NCBI RefSeq assembly: GCF_047496725.1
Contig: NC_132970.1
Span: 9,941,501 to 10,005,500 of the forward strand
Reading direction: 5' to 3'
Source of the DNA: Anoplolepis gracilipes
Lineage: Eukaryota > Arthropoda > Insecta > Hymenoptera > Formicidae
Length of the DNA: 64,000 nucleotides
Shown here: positions 21,694 through 33,203 of the stretch, piece after piece
Position numbering within the stretch: position 1 is the first letter of the stretch
Layout of the letters: each line of letters opens with the position of its first letter
Notes under the pieces: model-generated
What the model was told of the DNA's origin: nothing
Database searches by the model: none
What the model saw: only the letters and a program-made list of their open reading frames with translations
Made by a program: the position numbers and the translations under genes

Positions 21694-22060
21694 TTGAACG
21701 TTTTTTGAACATTTGTGCTGTTAAGGTAAAAATGTAACCTTAAATTTTCTGAAATGTTTTATCCTATTAATTATGTAAAAAAATATATAAATATTCTTAA
21801 ACCTTATTTAATTTTATATAATAAAATTAATAAAAGTGAAAAAACACTTACCTCTGATTAAAATCTGATTAAAAGTTTAGTACGAAGCAACACGAAAATG
21901 CATGGATATGCAGCACGGCAGAGAAGACCGGTATCAAGTCGAAGTGTATCATAATAAAGATAATAAACGCGCATGTGCACAAAACAATGTGCAAATAAAC
22001 TCGGCAAATATTCTGAGAACGTCCTTCTTTATTACAAATAATCCAATTCTTATTATAATA

Positions 22061-22257
22061 TTCTATGAACATTTATATAATATGTAATTCAAATATTCTG
22101 AAATTAAGAATTTTGCATTATAAGAATATTTATAGAATATCGTGTGCTATCTGGGAATATTCTATGTATATTTATATAATATTCAATAGGAATATTCCGA
22201 AATTAAGAACATTTGCATTATATAAGAATATTCATAGAACATCGTATGTTATCTGGG
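22061..22257. repeat. Tandemly doubled right end of E2
   Basis: Two ~97-bp units (to 22155 and to 22257) share ATTTATATAATAT, ATTCCGAAATTAAGAA, GCATTATA and the ATCTGGG tip. The second unit has diverged. GAATATTC occurs three times. Confidence 0.7.
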
Positions 22258-22405
22258 AGTGAACAACAATACGACAGGATACAGTCTATACACATACACA
22301 TACACACACACGGGGGGGGGGTGCAAGGGGGCCTTCGCCCCCCTCCCGCATCCACCTCGTCCACCTCGCTTCGCATATAAGTTGCAAGCAAAGCAAAGTT
22401 CACAT

Positions 22406-22406
22406 G

Positions 22407-22470
<64 letters not shown>

Positions 22471-22473
22471 TGT
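22406..22473. repeat. (GTGC)n microsatellite
   Basis: About 17 tetranucleotide copies. Upstream, a poly-G run (22312-22321) and a short GC-rich patch (CTTCGCCCCCC) interrupt the AT-rich background. Confidence 0.9.
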
Positions 22474-22989
22474 GTTATGAAAATATTTCTTGGTCCATAT
22501 TTATATTATTCCATGCAAAATTCAAAGCACGCGTTGCTTAGGAGTGCATCTTCCACAAGATATATCAAGATCGTCATTGGCGAGGTGTTCCTTAAAGTAA
22601 TTTTTCATTACATGAATGTATCACTCCGCTCACGCGATTGATTTAATACACCTAAATAAATAAACTCGCTTTATTAAATATATATATGAGGTGTGAAAAT
22701 TATGTCCTATTATGAACTTTCTTTGTTGATAACTTTTTTAAGAAATAACGAGCGACTGCTAAAACCTTTTGAACATTACTCAGAACAGTGACCTTGACAA
22801 CATATGTCAAGATCAAGGTCATTGGAGCTGCCTCCCCTATAGTAAATAATTACTAAAATAAATATAAATAAAATGATTAAATTAATAAATAAAAATATAA
22901 TACTTTTATTATAAATAATAATTATAAATAATAATAAATATTTAAATTATATAAAATAACATGTTTTTAATTTAATAAATACTTACTTT

Positions 22990-23281
22990 TGTGATCACTT
23001 AATGTAACGTGATTATTTTAAACGTATAACGCGGTTCAATGTCTTGCGTTAGCGTTACTTTACATAATGCAAGCAAACGCGTTTAAAGTGCGTTATGAAA
23101 TCTTAGAGAATACAAATTTCTAGTAATAAATTGCACAACGCAAGTATAACGTTAACTTCGTAATGTTATGCGTTAAAATATATTTATGGAATACGAAAAT
23201 GAAAAATATGCGTTACGAATTATTTAACGCATGTGTTGTAACTATGACACATGCGTTTTAAAGTTACAGAATAGACTCCCT
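22990..23281. repeat. Subterminal AACGCA motif array
   Basis: About ten AACGCA/TGCGTT sites lie within 290 bp, for example GTTATGCGTTAAAATA and ACACATGCGTTTTAAAG, ending at the GGGAGTC tip. The left flank at 14200-14340 has the same motif at lower density. Confidence 0.6.
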
Positions 23282-23539
23282 GGTGCACTAGTAAAATTAT
23301 TCTACACACAATATAAAAACAAGTAATTAAAACATTAAGATATAATAGTAGGTGTATTATTATTATTATTTATATTAAACAATATAAATTCTCTTAATTA
23401 TTAATTAACTGTTTTAATTATTTGTTGTTATAAATTTGTGTACAATAATTTTAGTGTGTACCAATGTGTACTAGTTCTTCCAACTAAATTTGTTATAAAA
23501 AAATAATTCATGATATTTGGTTATAAATAATAAACATAC

Positions 23540-23855
23540 TTATTTTCTCCTTGAGTTCTTAGAATGCCTTGAGCAAGCCATGCTATCAAACTATTGCTAT
23601 CAAATTACTGATTTCTGCATCAGTTATTTGATTGTGCACTGATATACGAACAGTTTGTATAATACAAAAAAATGTATATTAGAAATACTAATTGTACAAT
23701 TATATTATAAAATGAACTTACATAGGAGAATACTTGCTAGTCTCAAATCTTTAAAGCTACATTTAGTTTTTCTTCCAGCCCAGTTGAATGTTTGAGCTAG
23801 AGAATTTGTTAGTAACTTTTTTATCGTGTTGCGCATCATCCCAGTGAAAATGGCC
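23540..23855 (-). pseudogene. Third DUF4806 fragment
   Basis: Two exon remnants on the minus strand encode the DUF4806 core (LTNSLAQTFNWAGRKTKCSF, about 23740-23855) and its C-terminal helix (ISNLIAIV, then WLAQGILRTQGE in another frame, about 23555-23650). The core is closer to E1 (FNWAGRVPKKAF) than to E2 (YSWIGFKGKNKF). No transposase accompanies it. Confidence 0.65.
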
Positions 23856-24446
23856 TATCGAATTGACTTCAAATTGATAGGTCTTTTTTCATTAGGATTA
23901 CATGTGGATTGCTTTCACTCATCAGTTTCAAAATATTAATCTGAAAAAATAAAAAGTATAATATGTATATATATATATATATATATATATTGTATAAAAG
24001 AAGTGTTCCAGTTATAAGTCGACATTGTGTAACGTTGTGTCACACAGTGTGTGACTGTTCGTTGCTGGAAAGCATCTTAGATAAATAGCATATTAGATAA
24101 AAGAATATAACATTTTTATTTACCTTTTTTATCCTTATTTACAGAACCAATAAATAAAATCAAACCAAAAGTGTTGCGTAGCTTCGTCCTCCAATCTTAA
24201 TATAAATTGTTATAATAATATCAAATATTTATTATAACAGTTTCAATCTAAAGATTTGTCACAATGGTTTTACTGAACCAAAAAATAAAGCCACGTTATT
24301 GCTATAACTTACAACATATTATTAGACCTTCAAACAAAGACATTTTATCTAAATCAATAATTTGATAAAAAAGTAAAATTTTTATTTAATTTTTCTTTCT
24401 CCTTGTAAATTGTTTCCCTCGTATTTTATCAAAATATGTAATCAGA

Positions 24447-24565
24447 GGGGATCGATCATGTAATTCCTTTCTCTTAAATGAAAATTGTTAAAATTAACCA
24501 ATCAGAATAATGAAATTTTTCATTATTCATGTTTTTACTTGAAGAAAATTACGTGATCGATCCCC
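24447..24565. mobile_element. Short MITE, GGGGATCGATCA tips
   Basis: GGGGATCGATCATGTAATT at the left and AATTACGTGATCGATCCCC at the right bound 119 bp containing GGTTAATTTTAAC-like inner arms. Confidence 0.7.
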
Positions 24566-24689
24566 AGCAAAAGAGGAAAACGAATATGATAACCTATACC
24601 GCGTTGACATATTATGCATGCGCCACTGAACACTGAACAGACGACGCATTATAAAACTTAGCGCACGCAGCGCCGCGGTTTACGCAAAA

Positions 24690-24815
24690 AGTTTCTGCAA
24701 TATTGCTGGATCATTTCGATGAAATATTTCAATTGTATGTCTCTGTAATGTTTATGCAATATTACATTGAAACTTGCAATGTTTCTGCAATGTAACTGCA
24801 AGTTTCGGTGATGTA
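24690..24815. repeat. GCAATGTTTC-rich patch
   Basis: Several copies of TGCAATGTTTCTGCAATGT and close variants occur, as in the inverted-repeat element at 13122-13484. It is probably a remnant of the same family. Confidence 0.5.
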
Positions 24816-25081
24816 ACGTTATAACAATTGTAAAACAGTTGAAAAAAAATTCAAAATATGATAACAATAAAACAGGAGATTGCACGAATACATACGGAGA
24901 AAAATGTTATATTGATCAATGTGGATCTCAATCGAAAATAGTAACGGATAACCGATAACATAACTACGATAAACACCTATGCTTAGCATCAATCTGATAA
25001 CAAATTTCTTCATACACTGCCATATATAAGGAACAGTTGCTCTTCGACAACGACTAAGTGAATTTTTGTGAATGAAAAACA

Positions 25082-27216
25082 ATGCGGTCTGTGTTATTTC
25101 TGACACTGGTGTTTCTTACGTTTTCGTGTCTTCATGGTAAGTGTGAAAAAAGCTCTATACCTAACTGCACCAACGTGTACAAGTGATTTAGAATTTGTGA
25201 ATCGCTAAAAAGCAATGTTTCTGATTATTTCCGTTTTTGAAAACCAATGAGATTTTGCTGTGGACCACGATGAGAGATAATTTTAGCATACTACATTAAT
25301 ATGTATAATTGAATCAAAATATGCGCAAAGTACTGCACAATGAGAGTGAGATTGATAGGGGATTACTAACGCTTGGGTAAAATTACAACGGTTAATTAAT
25401 TTTTCACTTAACTGGCCGATAATTACCGCCGACCATATACTCCAGAACGTAGTTTATACGCCCGCGGCGAGTAATGCATTAAATAATTCATGCATTGCAA
25501 TATAATTTGAAATTGTTATGAATTCTGTTCTATCAATGAATCCTTTTGCTGTTAAATAATTTAAATTTTATTTGGCGATAGACACAGCACGAAGTCATAT
25601 GCATTGTTAATGGTAATAATAACAATAATTTATGCATCAGGCTCGACAAGTTTCATAGAAATTTCTACCTATCATAATGTGAAGTCAATGCGGCTTAATT
25701 TAAATAGCCGTATAATTAATGGGACAAAGGCAGCTTCTAGACAATTTCCTCATCAGGTAATATTTACCTACCTTATTAATTTAACATGAATCTGAGAGGT
25801 AAACATCTTCTCAGGTTTCTCTGATGCATACTAGGATTGGACACCATTTCTGTGGCGGAAGCATTATTAGCATCAAATCGGTACTTACTGCAGCGCACTG
25901 TATGTATCGGTATGTATAACCCAGTGAAATTTTAAATAACTATCTTAATCATCGACGAAATTTTAAATATACACGCTTATAGATTATTATATTATTTTTA
26001 AAACCGTTGTGGACTTTGCGTTTCTTTCATTTTCTCTGTACTAACTTTGCACATTGTAGGAAATACAAAATTTTATGACAAATTAATGATGATTAATTTA
26101 ATATATTTTAATCTATTTTATATATTTTACATATTTTATCTATATACTAATCTTCTTTTAGTACAATATTTTTATAGCGAAACATTGAATAATCAATAAA
26201 TCTATTCATGTACGTTAATGTATGAGCTTAAAAAGAGTATTTAATATTAATCATAAATTATAGTGAAATTGAAGTAATACTACTAATTAATTATATAGCA
26301 ATGGTACCCTTATTTCACCACGGGAGATTATCGTGGTCGGAGGAGTGCTAAAGCTAAATGAGAATACTGCGACAAGACAAGAGAGGGGTGTGACAGAATT
26401 TAGAATTCATCCGGAGTTTATTTTGAATACTTTACAAAACGATGTTGCCGTTTTACAAGTACGATTATGTTATATCGTTTTACAATCTGATTTAATGTTC
26501 TCGTGACTTTTAAAATACAAATAATAATACATGTTTGGTTTTCATAGCTATCGGCACCCTTTGAATTCACTCCAGAAGTTTATAGTGTTCCTTTACCGAT
26601 AAACCCCATTGTACCGGAAACTCTCTGTCAAGTGTCAGGATTCGGTATTAGAAACAAGGTGAGTATATATATGCGGTGATTTCTTAAATTGTTGAACAAT
26701 TATTTTCAACTAGAAAAAATATTTCAGTATTGGAGAGTATCCAATAACTTAATGTATGTAGATCTGCCCATTCGATCAATAACAGAATGTCGCGAACTAG
26801 TTGTAAACGAAACAGATTTGCCAGCGGGAATGTTTTGCGCCGGCTACCTGGAAGGAGGAAGAGACGCGTGCCATGTAATGCTCATTCTCTCATTTATAAT
26901 GTATGTAATTTGTAAATTATCTTACTGTATACTTTGTTTTTTTTTTCGAACGTTCCAGGCTGATTCTGGCGGTGGGATGGTCTGCAATGGTATTTTAACC
27001 GGTATCGTTTCTTTCGGCATTGGTTGCGGGAGGCCAAAGCTCCCTGGAGTGTATACAGACATCTTTTACTATCTGAATTGGATATCAGAGAATGAAAATG
27101 TAAGGATGCCGCGAGGATTTGATAATTCAAGATGTAGTAATGGTACGCATAAAATGCCAACCATTATAGTCTTGATGATTTCTTTTCTGCTTGTATTGTT
27201 ATCGGTGATATCCTGA
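25082..27216 (+). CDS. Trypsin-like serine protease with hydrophobic C-terminal anchor
   Basis: Seven exons with GT-AG borders and consistent phase (25082-25136, 25641-25756, 25815-25909, 26299-26458, 26548-26658, 26728-26874, 26959-27216) give 313 residues. The N-terminus MRSVLFLTLVFLTFSC is a signal peptide. Activation would cut before IINGTKA. The catalytic triad is present: His in LTAAHC, Asp in NDVAVLQ, Ser in ADSGGG. An Asp in GGRDAC, six residues before the Ser, predicts cleavage after Arg/Lys. The family's GDSGGP is here ADSGGG, a departure that may lower activity. The last 20 residues (MPTIIVLMISFLLVLLSVIS) are hydrophobic after RCSNGT, suggesting a membrane or GPI anchor. No stop or frameshift was found. 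The physiological substrate is unknown. Confidence 0.85.
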
Positions 27217-28108
27217 TTCTTGAAATTAAAAGTCTTTGTTAGCATATTAATAATATACTGTTTGATGATATTAAACAAAAAAAAACAACTAACAACTTCT
27301 ACAAATATAGAACGGTATTTATGAATAAGTTTTAAATAACGTTATGTTTGTAATAAAATATTTCAATGTAATAAAATATTTCACCAGATGAATAAAACTT
27401 AAAATATTAATAAGATCATATTTAAGTAGCTGCACATGATTTAAAAGTTGTATATATAAAATTTCACAAGCACCATGTATTAGAATTTGTTATTTTAGCA
27501 AATATTCAGTATTTTATTAAACATTTCACGTAATAGGATTGATACATTAATACATGATTGTTCATGTTTCATAACAATAAACTTAAAGGAAATTTAACGC
27601 AATTAATATATTTTTGTATAAAAACCAATAAATTTTTAATTAATATTTGTATATAAATATTTCTTATTCTTATTTTATTAAATCAATCTTTCATTTTGTA
27701 TTCCTCAACATCTTGACTACATCACATTTAAAGTACATTTTAAAATCCACTTTGAAATCTTTTATTACTCCAAATTTGAAAAATATGCCTTAGTAATTAA
27801 AGTTCTAGCTCCACAATTGCACAATTCGTGGAATGTTCGATATCTCTGTACGACAATAGGATACAGAGATACCATTTTATCTCGTAGGAAGTCCATTATC
27901 TTGTTAGGAGAAAGATTAAATACGTACTTAAAAGGTGAGTTTTATTACTATAACTATATATAATTATAAATGATATTCTGTATATACAATATTATAATAA
28001 AAAATTTAATTAATTTTGCTATCTCTATCGGTTTCTTTAATATTTTATTAAATTAATGTTTTTAATACTTAACTATTTTGTCACTCTGTATGATTCTTTA
28101 TATTTAAA
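27217..28108. other. 3' flank of the protease, non-coding
   Basis: AT-rich; AATAAA-type signals occur repeatedly (near 27351 and 27392) and could end the protease transcript. Nothing else recognised. Confidence 0.5.
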
Positions 28109-29365
28109 CAACGAGATAAATAAAAGGCAATAGGAGCGAGTAGCTTTGATTAGCGATATAGATTAAACTCTCAAAAACATTAATGTGTCGGAAAAGTATA
28201 TTAATAATTCATATACTAATGAATTAATTGTCCTATACATAAAATTATGAAGACTTACAAGATGCGCGAACGTTTCGATCCTTATTCGGATCCTCTTCAG
28301 CGCAACACATACAAACACGCAAATAATGTGCAATCAGATAACGAAAGTCATAATCATAAGGTCAAACCACTCAACAATAATAAACAAGCCATCAGATTAC
28401 AATAAGAACTGATGACAAAAATTAAACTGGTCGCTAAATTATCGAAATCACAATGAACGCTTTTTCAACTGTATAAATAATGTCACCAATTTAAATATTC
28501 GATCACATTCTTAATGTTGTTAGTAAGCAAATGCTTTTTTTTAAAAAGAATGACTTTTTCCAATTTTTCCAATTCCTTCGTCAAGCATTTCTCGTAGGTT
28601 TCCTGGCCGCGAAGCGTGCCAGCAGTTTAAAGGTGATGGAAAATTGAGTCTAATACAAAAAATTAACATCAAAAAATACTTGACGACAAATTGATACTTT
28701 GTTGACTAGTTAGTATATAAAAAATAAAAATAAAATTAATTAAAAAATGCTTACAGGAAAAAGATTCACCCAACACATGTCAAATTAAAGATCTTTGTAT
28801 CGCACTGATATTTGACGTGTGACTCTAACGAAGGATCAAGTGATAATGCGACAAGGGCAAATAATAAAATAAATGTGAAGAAAAGCCGTTAGTTAGGTGA
28901 CATCAGATCTTCGGTAGTTTGTTTATAATGTCTTCGTAAATAGCTGGCAAACATTCTGTGTCTGTTTGTAGATTAATGCTGTATGTCTGTCGTTTAAAAT
29001 ATAACATTTCATATCAGTCTCTTTACGTAATAAGGCTCATTATCTAGAATTTCTACTTCATCCCAGTTGAATTCATGATTATTAGTTAAGCGATGGTCAG
29101 TAATGACCGATTTGTTGTTATTATTATTCTTCTTAATGTTGGTCCTGTGTTCATTTATTCTGGTTTTCAATTTCCTACCCGTTTGACCAACATGACGCAT
29201 TCCAAGTAATTAATTTTATTAACGTTTGTTTTTGTGGAATTTGGGATCGGATCTTTGTGAACTTTAATAAATTTATTAATTTTGTTTATGCTATAATAGA
29301 CTAACTTAATATCAAAATCTTTTAAAACATTTTTCATTTGATCAGTTAACGAGGGTAAAAAAGGC
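28109..29365 (-). repeat. Inverted copy of the Penelope 3' end
   Basis: Starts CAACGAGATAAATAAAAG, the complement of the right end (CTTTTATTTATCTCGTTG). It includes the GIY-YIG reading frame (29009-29200, HVGQTGRKLKTRINEHR) and stops within the frame at CGAGGGTAAAAAAGG. Confidence 0.9.
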
Positions 29366-29463
29366 TGATTATTTTTAATAAGTTAAAAATCAACGTTTTA
29401 CACAAATGTATCAACTATAACATTTTCCCTCCACATTGCCCCAACTTAATTAAGAACAGCAAC

Positions 29464-31906
29464 ATGACGTTTTTCAACCAAAAATCTTACAGTATCTTTA
29501 CACATTATAAAAAGAACTTTCTTATGAAATTGATGCGTTTAGAGATCAAAGACTTGTATGATTCTGTTAGGTTGGCACACAGAAAAATGTTTGAGATTAC
29601 ACATATAATTTATTTGCACATATCCGATATCAGTCCACACCCTCTTTTTTACTTCACAAAGTCGAACTTTGTATTTGTATTTTAAGAAAGAATAATTAAG
29701 ACTAAAGAAGAAATTCAGTTATTTGTTGGATAAACAACAACAAGAAAATAAATTTACGGTCCAATCTATTCGTTATTTTTGTCATTACACTTCGTCAACA
29801 TGTCAGCATAAATCTGCTCATGACCGCCCTGATCGTTGTTCCTACTCGTTAAATAAACATCCTCTCAGCAACGAAAATGACGACATAAAGATTGAAATTT
29901 TACCAAACTTTGATAATCACATTCAGACTAGTATTATGGAACTTAAAGACAAATGGTTCATGAACTTGTCTTGAATATGCATTCCAAAAAATATTCAATG
30001 CTTCTTGCAATTAGGCGATAATTTTAGTATACCTTTCAACCTGAGATCTAAGATAACAGTTGAATTTATTAAAAGTTTTGAAAATAGTTTGAAAAAAATT
30101 TCGGCCGAAAAAAGGATGTTAGTTAAAAGTCGTTCACATAACATCTTTAAATCTCTTTCTACATATTCTTTCCCCTATAATGAAATTAATAAGAATCTAA
30201 CTAATTTACAATCAATTACTATAATAATTTTTTAAAGGAAAACAATAACCTTATCCTTACTAGAGCAGACAAGGGTAACGTAACAGTGGCTCTAGGTAAG
30301 GACACATATATTCACAGAGTCGAAGAATTGTTATCTGACAGAGATACATATGCTTTATTAAACAAAAATCCCATTAATAAACTAGTCTCCACGATTTACT
30401 CTAAAGATGGAAAAAGCAGGAATATATTTCTATCACAGATTACCGGAAATTGTCCTTTAGTGATGGCAATTTACCGAGAGCATACGAATTGCCTAAAATT
30501 CATAAGGACAACTTTCCGTTTAGACTAATTGTCTCATCCATTAATAGTCCTTTATATTGTTTACCCAGCTGGTTACACAAAATTATGTATGACAGCTTTC
30601 CGAGAGCTAAGAGCCACGTTACTAACAGTTTCAATCTCGTTAATAATCTTTCAGAGGTTTATATTGAAAATGACTATGTGTTAGTCTCTTTCGATGTGAT
30701 TTCTCTTTTCACTAACATTCCAATTGATTCAGCTATAAAAAGTATATCAAAAAGATGGCATTTGATTGCACAGAATTGCGATATTCCCGAATCAGAATTT
30801 TTGATGGGAACAAACTTAGTTTTAAATTCGACATTCTTTGTTTTTAATAACAAATTCTACCGACAAACATATGGCACACCAATGGGCTCCCCCCTCTCTC
30901 CAATTACCGCCGATATTGTCCTTCAGGACTTAAAAGAACAAGCATTATTATCATTCAATTTTACCCCTCCCATACATGTTAGATATGTTGACGACATATT
31001 AATATCGGTATCTTCTAATTTTATTGATCAGACATTGACTATTTTTAATTCATTTCACAACAGATTACAATTTACAGTGAAAACCAGTGACCATAACAAA
31101 TTAAACTTTTTAGATGTCACTCTCATTTTAGATAATAACTATTAAATATTTGACTGATACCACAAGAATATCTTCTCTGGCAGATATCTGAATTTTCAAT
31201 CTCAGCATCCTATTAGTCAAAAACGAGGCACAATAATAGGCTTAACTGACAGAGCATTTTTATTATCACATCCGAAATTTCACGAACAGAATTTTAAACT
31301 TGTAATAAATATTTTAATTGATAACTCTTACCCGGTTGACTTGATTTTTACAACAATGAATAAACGCATAAGGTTTTTAATTAGTAAAGGAACAAATTAC
31401 AGTGAAATTCCAGCCTCTAAAAATACCTCATTTTTTACAATTCCTTTTTTACCCTCGTTAACTGATCAAATGAAAAATGTTTTAAAAGATTTTGATTTTA
31501 AGTTAGTCTATTATAGCATAAACAAAATTAATAAATTTATTAAAGTTCACAAAGATCCGATCCCAAATTCCACAAAAACAAACATTAATAAAATTAATTG
31601 CTTAGAATGCGTCATGTTGGTCAAACGGGTAGGAAATTGAAAACCAGAATAAATGAACACAGGACCAACATTAAGAAGAATAATAATAACAACAAATCGG
31701 TCATTACTGACCACCGCTTAACTTATAATCATGAATTTAACTGGGATGAAGTAGAAATTCTAGATAATGAGCCTTATTACGTAAAGAGACTGATATCGGA
31801 AATGTTATATTTTAAACGACAGACATACAGCATTAATCTACAAACAGACACAGAATGTTTGCCAGCTATTTACAAAGACATTATAAACAAACTACCGAAG
31901 ATCTGA
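29464..31906 (+). pseudogene. Penelope polyprotein, broken: reverse transcriptase + GIY-YIG
   Basis: Fragments in order: an N-terminal part (29464-30235) with a frame change and stop; ILTRADKGNVTVALGKDTY (about 30253-30310), typical of the Penelope N-domain; PKIHKDNFPFRLIVSS and SFDVISLFTNIPID (palm); GTPMGSPLSPITADI; and the catalytic YVDDILIS (YVDD at 30983-30994). The thumb region follows (KTSDHNKLNFLDVTL), then stops after DNNY near 31142. The endonuclease has a CLEC half-zinc motif and HVGQTGRKLKTRINEHR (GIY-YIG style Arg) but lies in a different frame, with a likely deletion at about 31612. At least four breaks make it non-autonomous. Confidence 0.85.
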
Positions 31907-32700
31907 TGTCACCTAACTAACGGCTTTTCTTCACATTTATTTTATTATTTGCCCTTGTCGCATTATCACTTGATCCTTCGTTAGAGTCACACGTCTAATA
32001 TCAGTGCGATACAAAAATCTTTAATTTGACATGTGTTGGGTGAATCTTTTTCCTGTAAGCATTTTTTAATTAATTTTATTTTTATTTTTTATATACTAAC
32101 TAGTCAACAAAGTATCAATTTGTCGTCAAGTATTTTTTGATGTTAATTTTTTGTATTAGACTCAATTTTCCATCACCTTTAAACTGCTGGCACGCTTCGC
32201 GGCCAGGAAACCTACGAGAAATGCTTGACGAAGGAATTGGAAAAATTGGAAAAAGTCATTCTTTTTAAAAAAAAGCATTTGTTTACTAACAACATTAAGA
32301 ATGTGATCGAATATTTAAATTGGTGACATTATTTATACAGTTGAAAAAGCGTTCATTGTGATTTCGATAATTTAGCGACCAGTCTAATTTTTGTCATCAG
32401 TTCTTATTGTAATCTGATGGCTTGTTTATTATTGTTGAGTGGTTTGACCTTATGATTATGACTTTCGTTGTCTGATTGCACATTATTTGCGTTTTTGTAT
32501 GTGTTGCGCTGAAGAGGATCCAAATAAGGATCGAAACGTTCGCGTATCTTGTAAGTCTTCATAATTTTATGTATAGGACAATTAATTCATTAGTATATGA
32601 ATTATTAATATACTTTTCCGACACATTAATGTTTTTGAGAGTTTAATCTATATCGCTAATCAAAACTACTCGCTCCTATTGTCTTTTATTTATCTCGTTG
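31443..32700 (+). repeat. Penelope 3' end (right inverted copy)
   Basis: Starts CCTTTTTTACCCTCGTTAA within the coding frame, contains the GIY-YIG frame, a stop at about 31906 and ~800 bp of 3' untranslated sequence, and ends TATCTCGTTG. Confidence 0.9.
32501..32545 (+). ncRNA. Hammerhead-like hairpin in the Penelope 3' end
   Basis: CTGAAGA (32509-32515), a stem GATCC/GGATC around AAATAA, and GAAACG follow in the order of a hammerhead core (CUGANGA, stem II, GAAA). Penelope-like elements are known to carry such ribozymes. The extra G before stem II and an unconvincing stem I mean it may be inactive. The inverted copy has the same motif on the minus strand at about 28265-28305. Confidence 0.4.
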
Positions 32701-32773
32701 TTTGTTATTAAGGAGCTCATATTCAACTTTATATTTAACTTATAATATATTGCTATTTAAACTTGTATTTATA

Positions 32774-32905
<132 letters not shown>

Positions 32906-33203
32906 TTATATTCATATAATTTTAGTCTTTTTAAAATTATCAATTAGTCAGCACCAAAAGGTCTGGTGTGTTAAAATTATTATTAACAACATTGTTATCT
33001 TAATCAGTATCTTAATTATTTTCATTAAATACTGGATTTGGTTGTATTTATATATATAAATAGATTTAAAAAACGCTTCAATTAAAAGTGGGCATTTAAC
33101 ATTTTTAATTTTTATAAGCATACACAAATACGTTAAAGAATATTTATTCCTTTGTCTTATTTTACGCATAATTGTATGTTATTTACACACGCACGCATAT
33201 ATA

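Larger units (their letters stand above)
15735..22257 (-). mobile_element. E2: divergent relative of E1 (transposase + DUF4806)
   Basis: It carries the same two genes in the same order and strand as E1: transposase (19417-21490) then DUF4806 gene (16803-19148). The right end is seen twice, as GTGTGCTATCTGGG ending 22155 and a diverged copy ending 22257 (ATGTTATCTGGG), both matching the CCCAGRTAGCACA tip of E1. GAATATTC palindromes mark both flanks. I could not find a matching left tip, so the left coordinate is only where the motif cluster begins. Both genes are damaged. Confidence 0.6.
14691..22850. mobile_element. Second inverted-repeat layer with GTAATTATTTACT tips
   Basis: GTAATTATTTACT at the left and its complement at the right begin inverted copies that continue for about 80 bp (AGCTCCAATG, CTTGACATATGTTGTCAAGG) and, beyond a MITE at the left, for another ~40 bp (GTCGCTCGTTATTTC). 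The tip resembles GGTAATTATTCAG of the MITE at 44044-44199 and GGTAATTATCCAG of the foldback at 11.5 kb, suggesting one family. Confidence 0.6.
14184..23281. mobile_element. Outer layer of a nested transposon stack
   Basis: The left tip GGGTTGTATTCTGTAACTTT (from 14184) is mirrored at the right (AAAGTTACAGAATAGACTCCC, ending 23281). Inside both tips are many AACGCA/TGCGTT motifs. The flanks CTAGTG and CACTAG also mirror each other. The interior holds the second inverted pair (14691/22850), element E2 and several MITEs. Boundaries are approximate and I saw no certain target duplication. Confidence 0.45.
23860..25081. other. Non-coding stretch upstream of the serine protease
   Basis: It contains (TA)n near 23968-23990, the MITE at 24447-24565 and a GCAATGTTTC-rich patch near 24690-24815. 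The protease promoter should lie near its right end; I see no distinct core element, though TATATAAGG occurs at 25023-25031, about 50 bp before the ATG. Confidence 0.5.
28109..32700 (+). mobile_element. Penelope-like retroelement with inverted terminal copies
   Basis: A plus-strand element with reverse transcriptase and a GIY-YIG endonuclease domain, the combination specific to Penelope-like elements. The last 1.26 kb (31443-32700) is present as a nearly identical inverted copy at the front (28109-29365). Such head rearrangements are typical of Penelope insertions. The high identity of the inverted copies suggests a fairly recent insertion, but the coding part is already broken. Confidence 0.85.

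Noticed and set aside
29009..29200. Separate GIY-YIG gene on the minus strand
   Set aside because: It is part of the inverted copy of the Penelope 3' end, not an independent gene.
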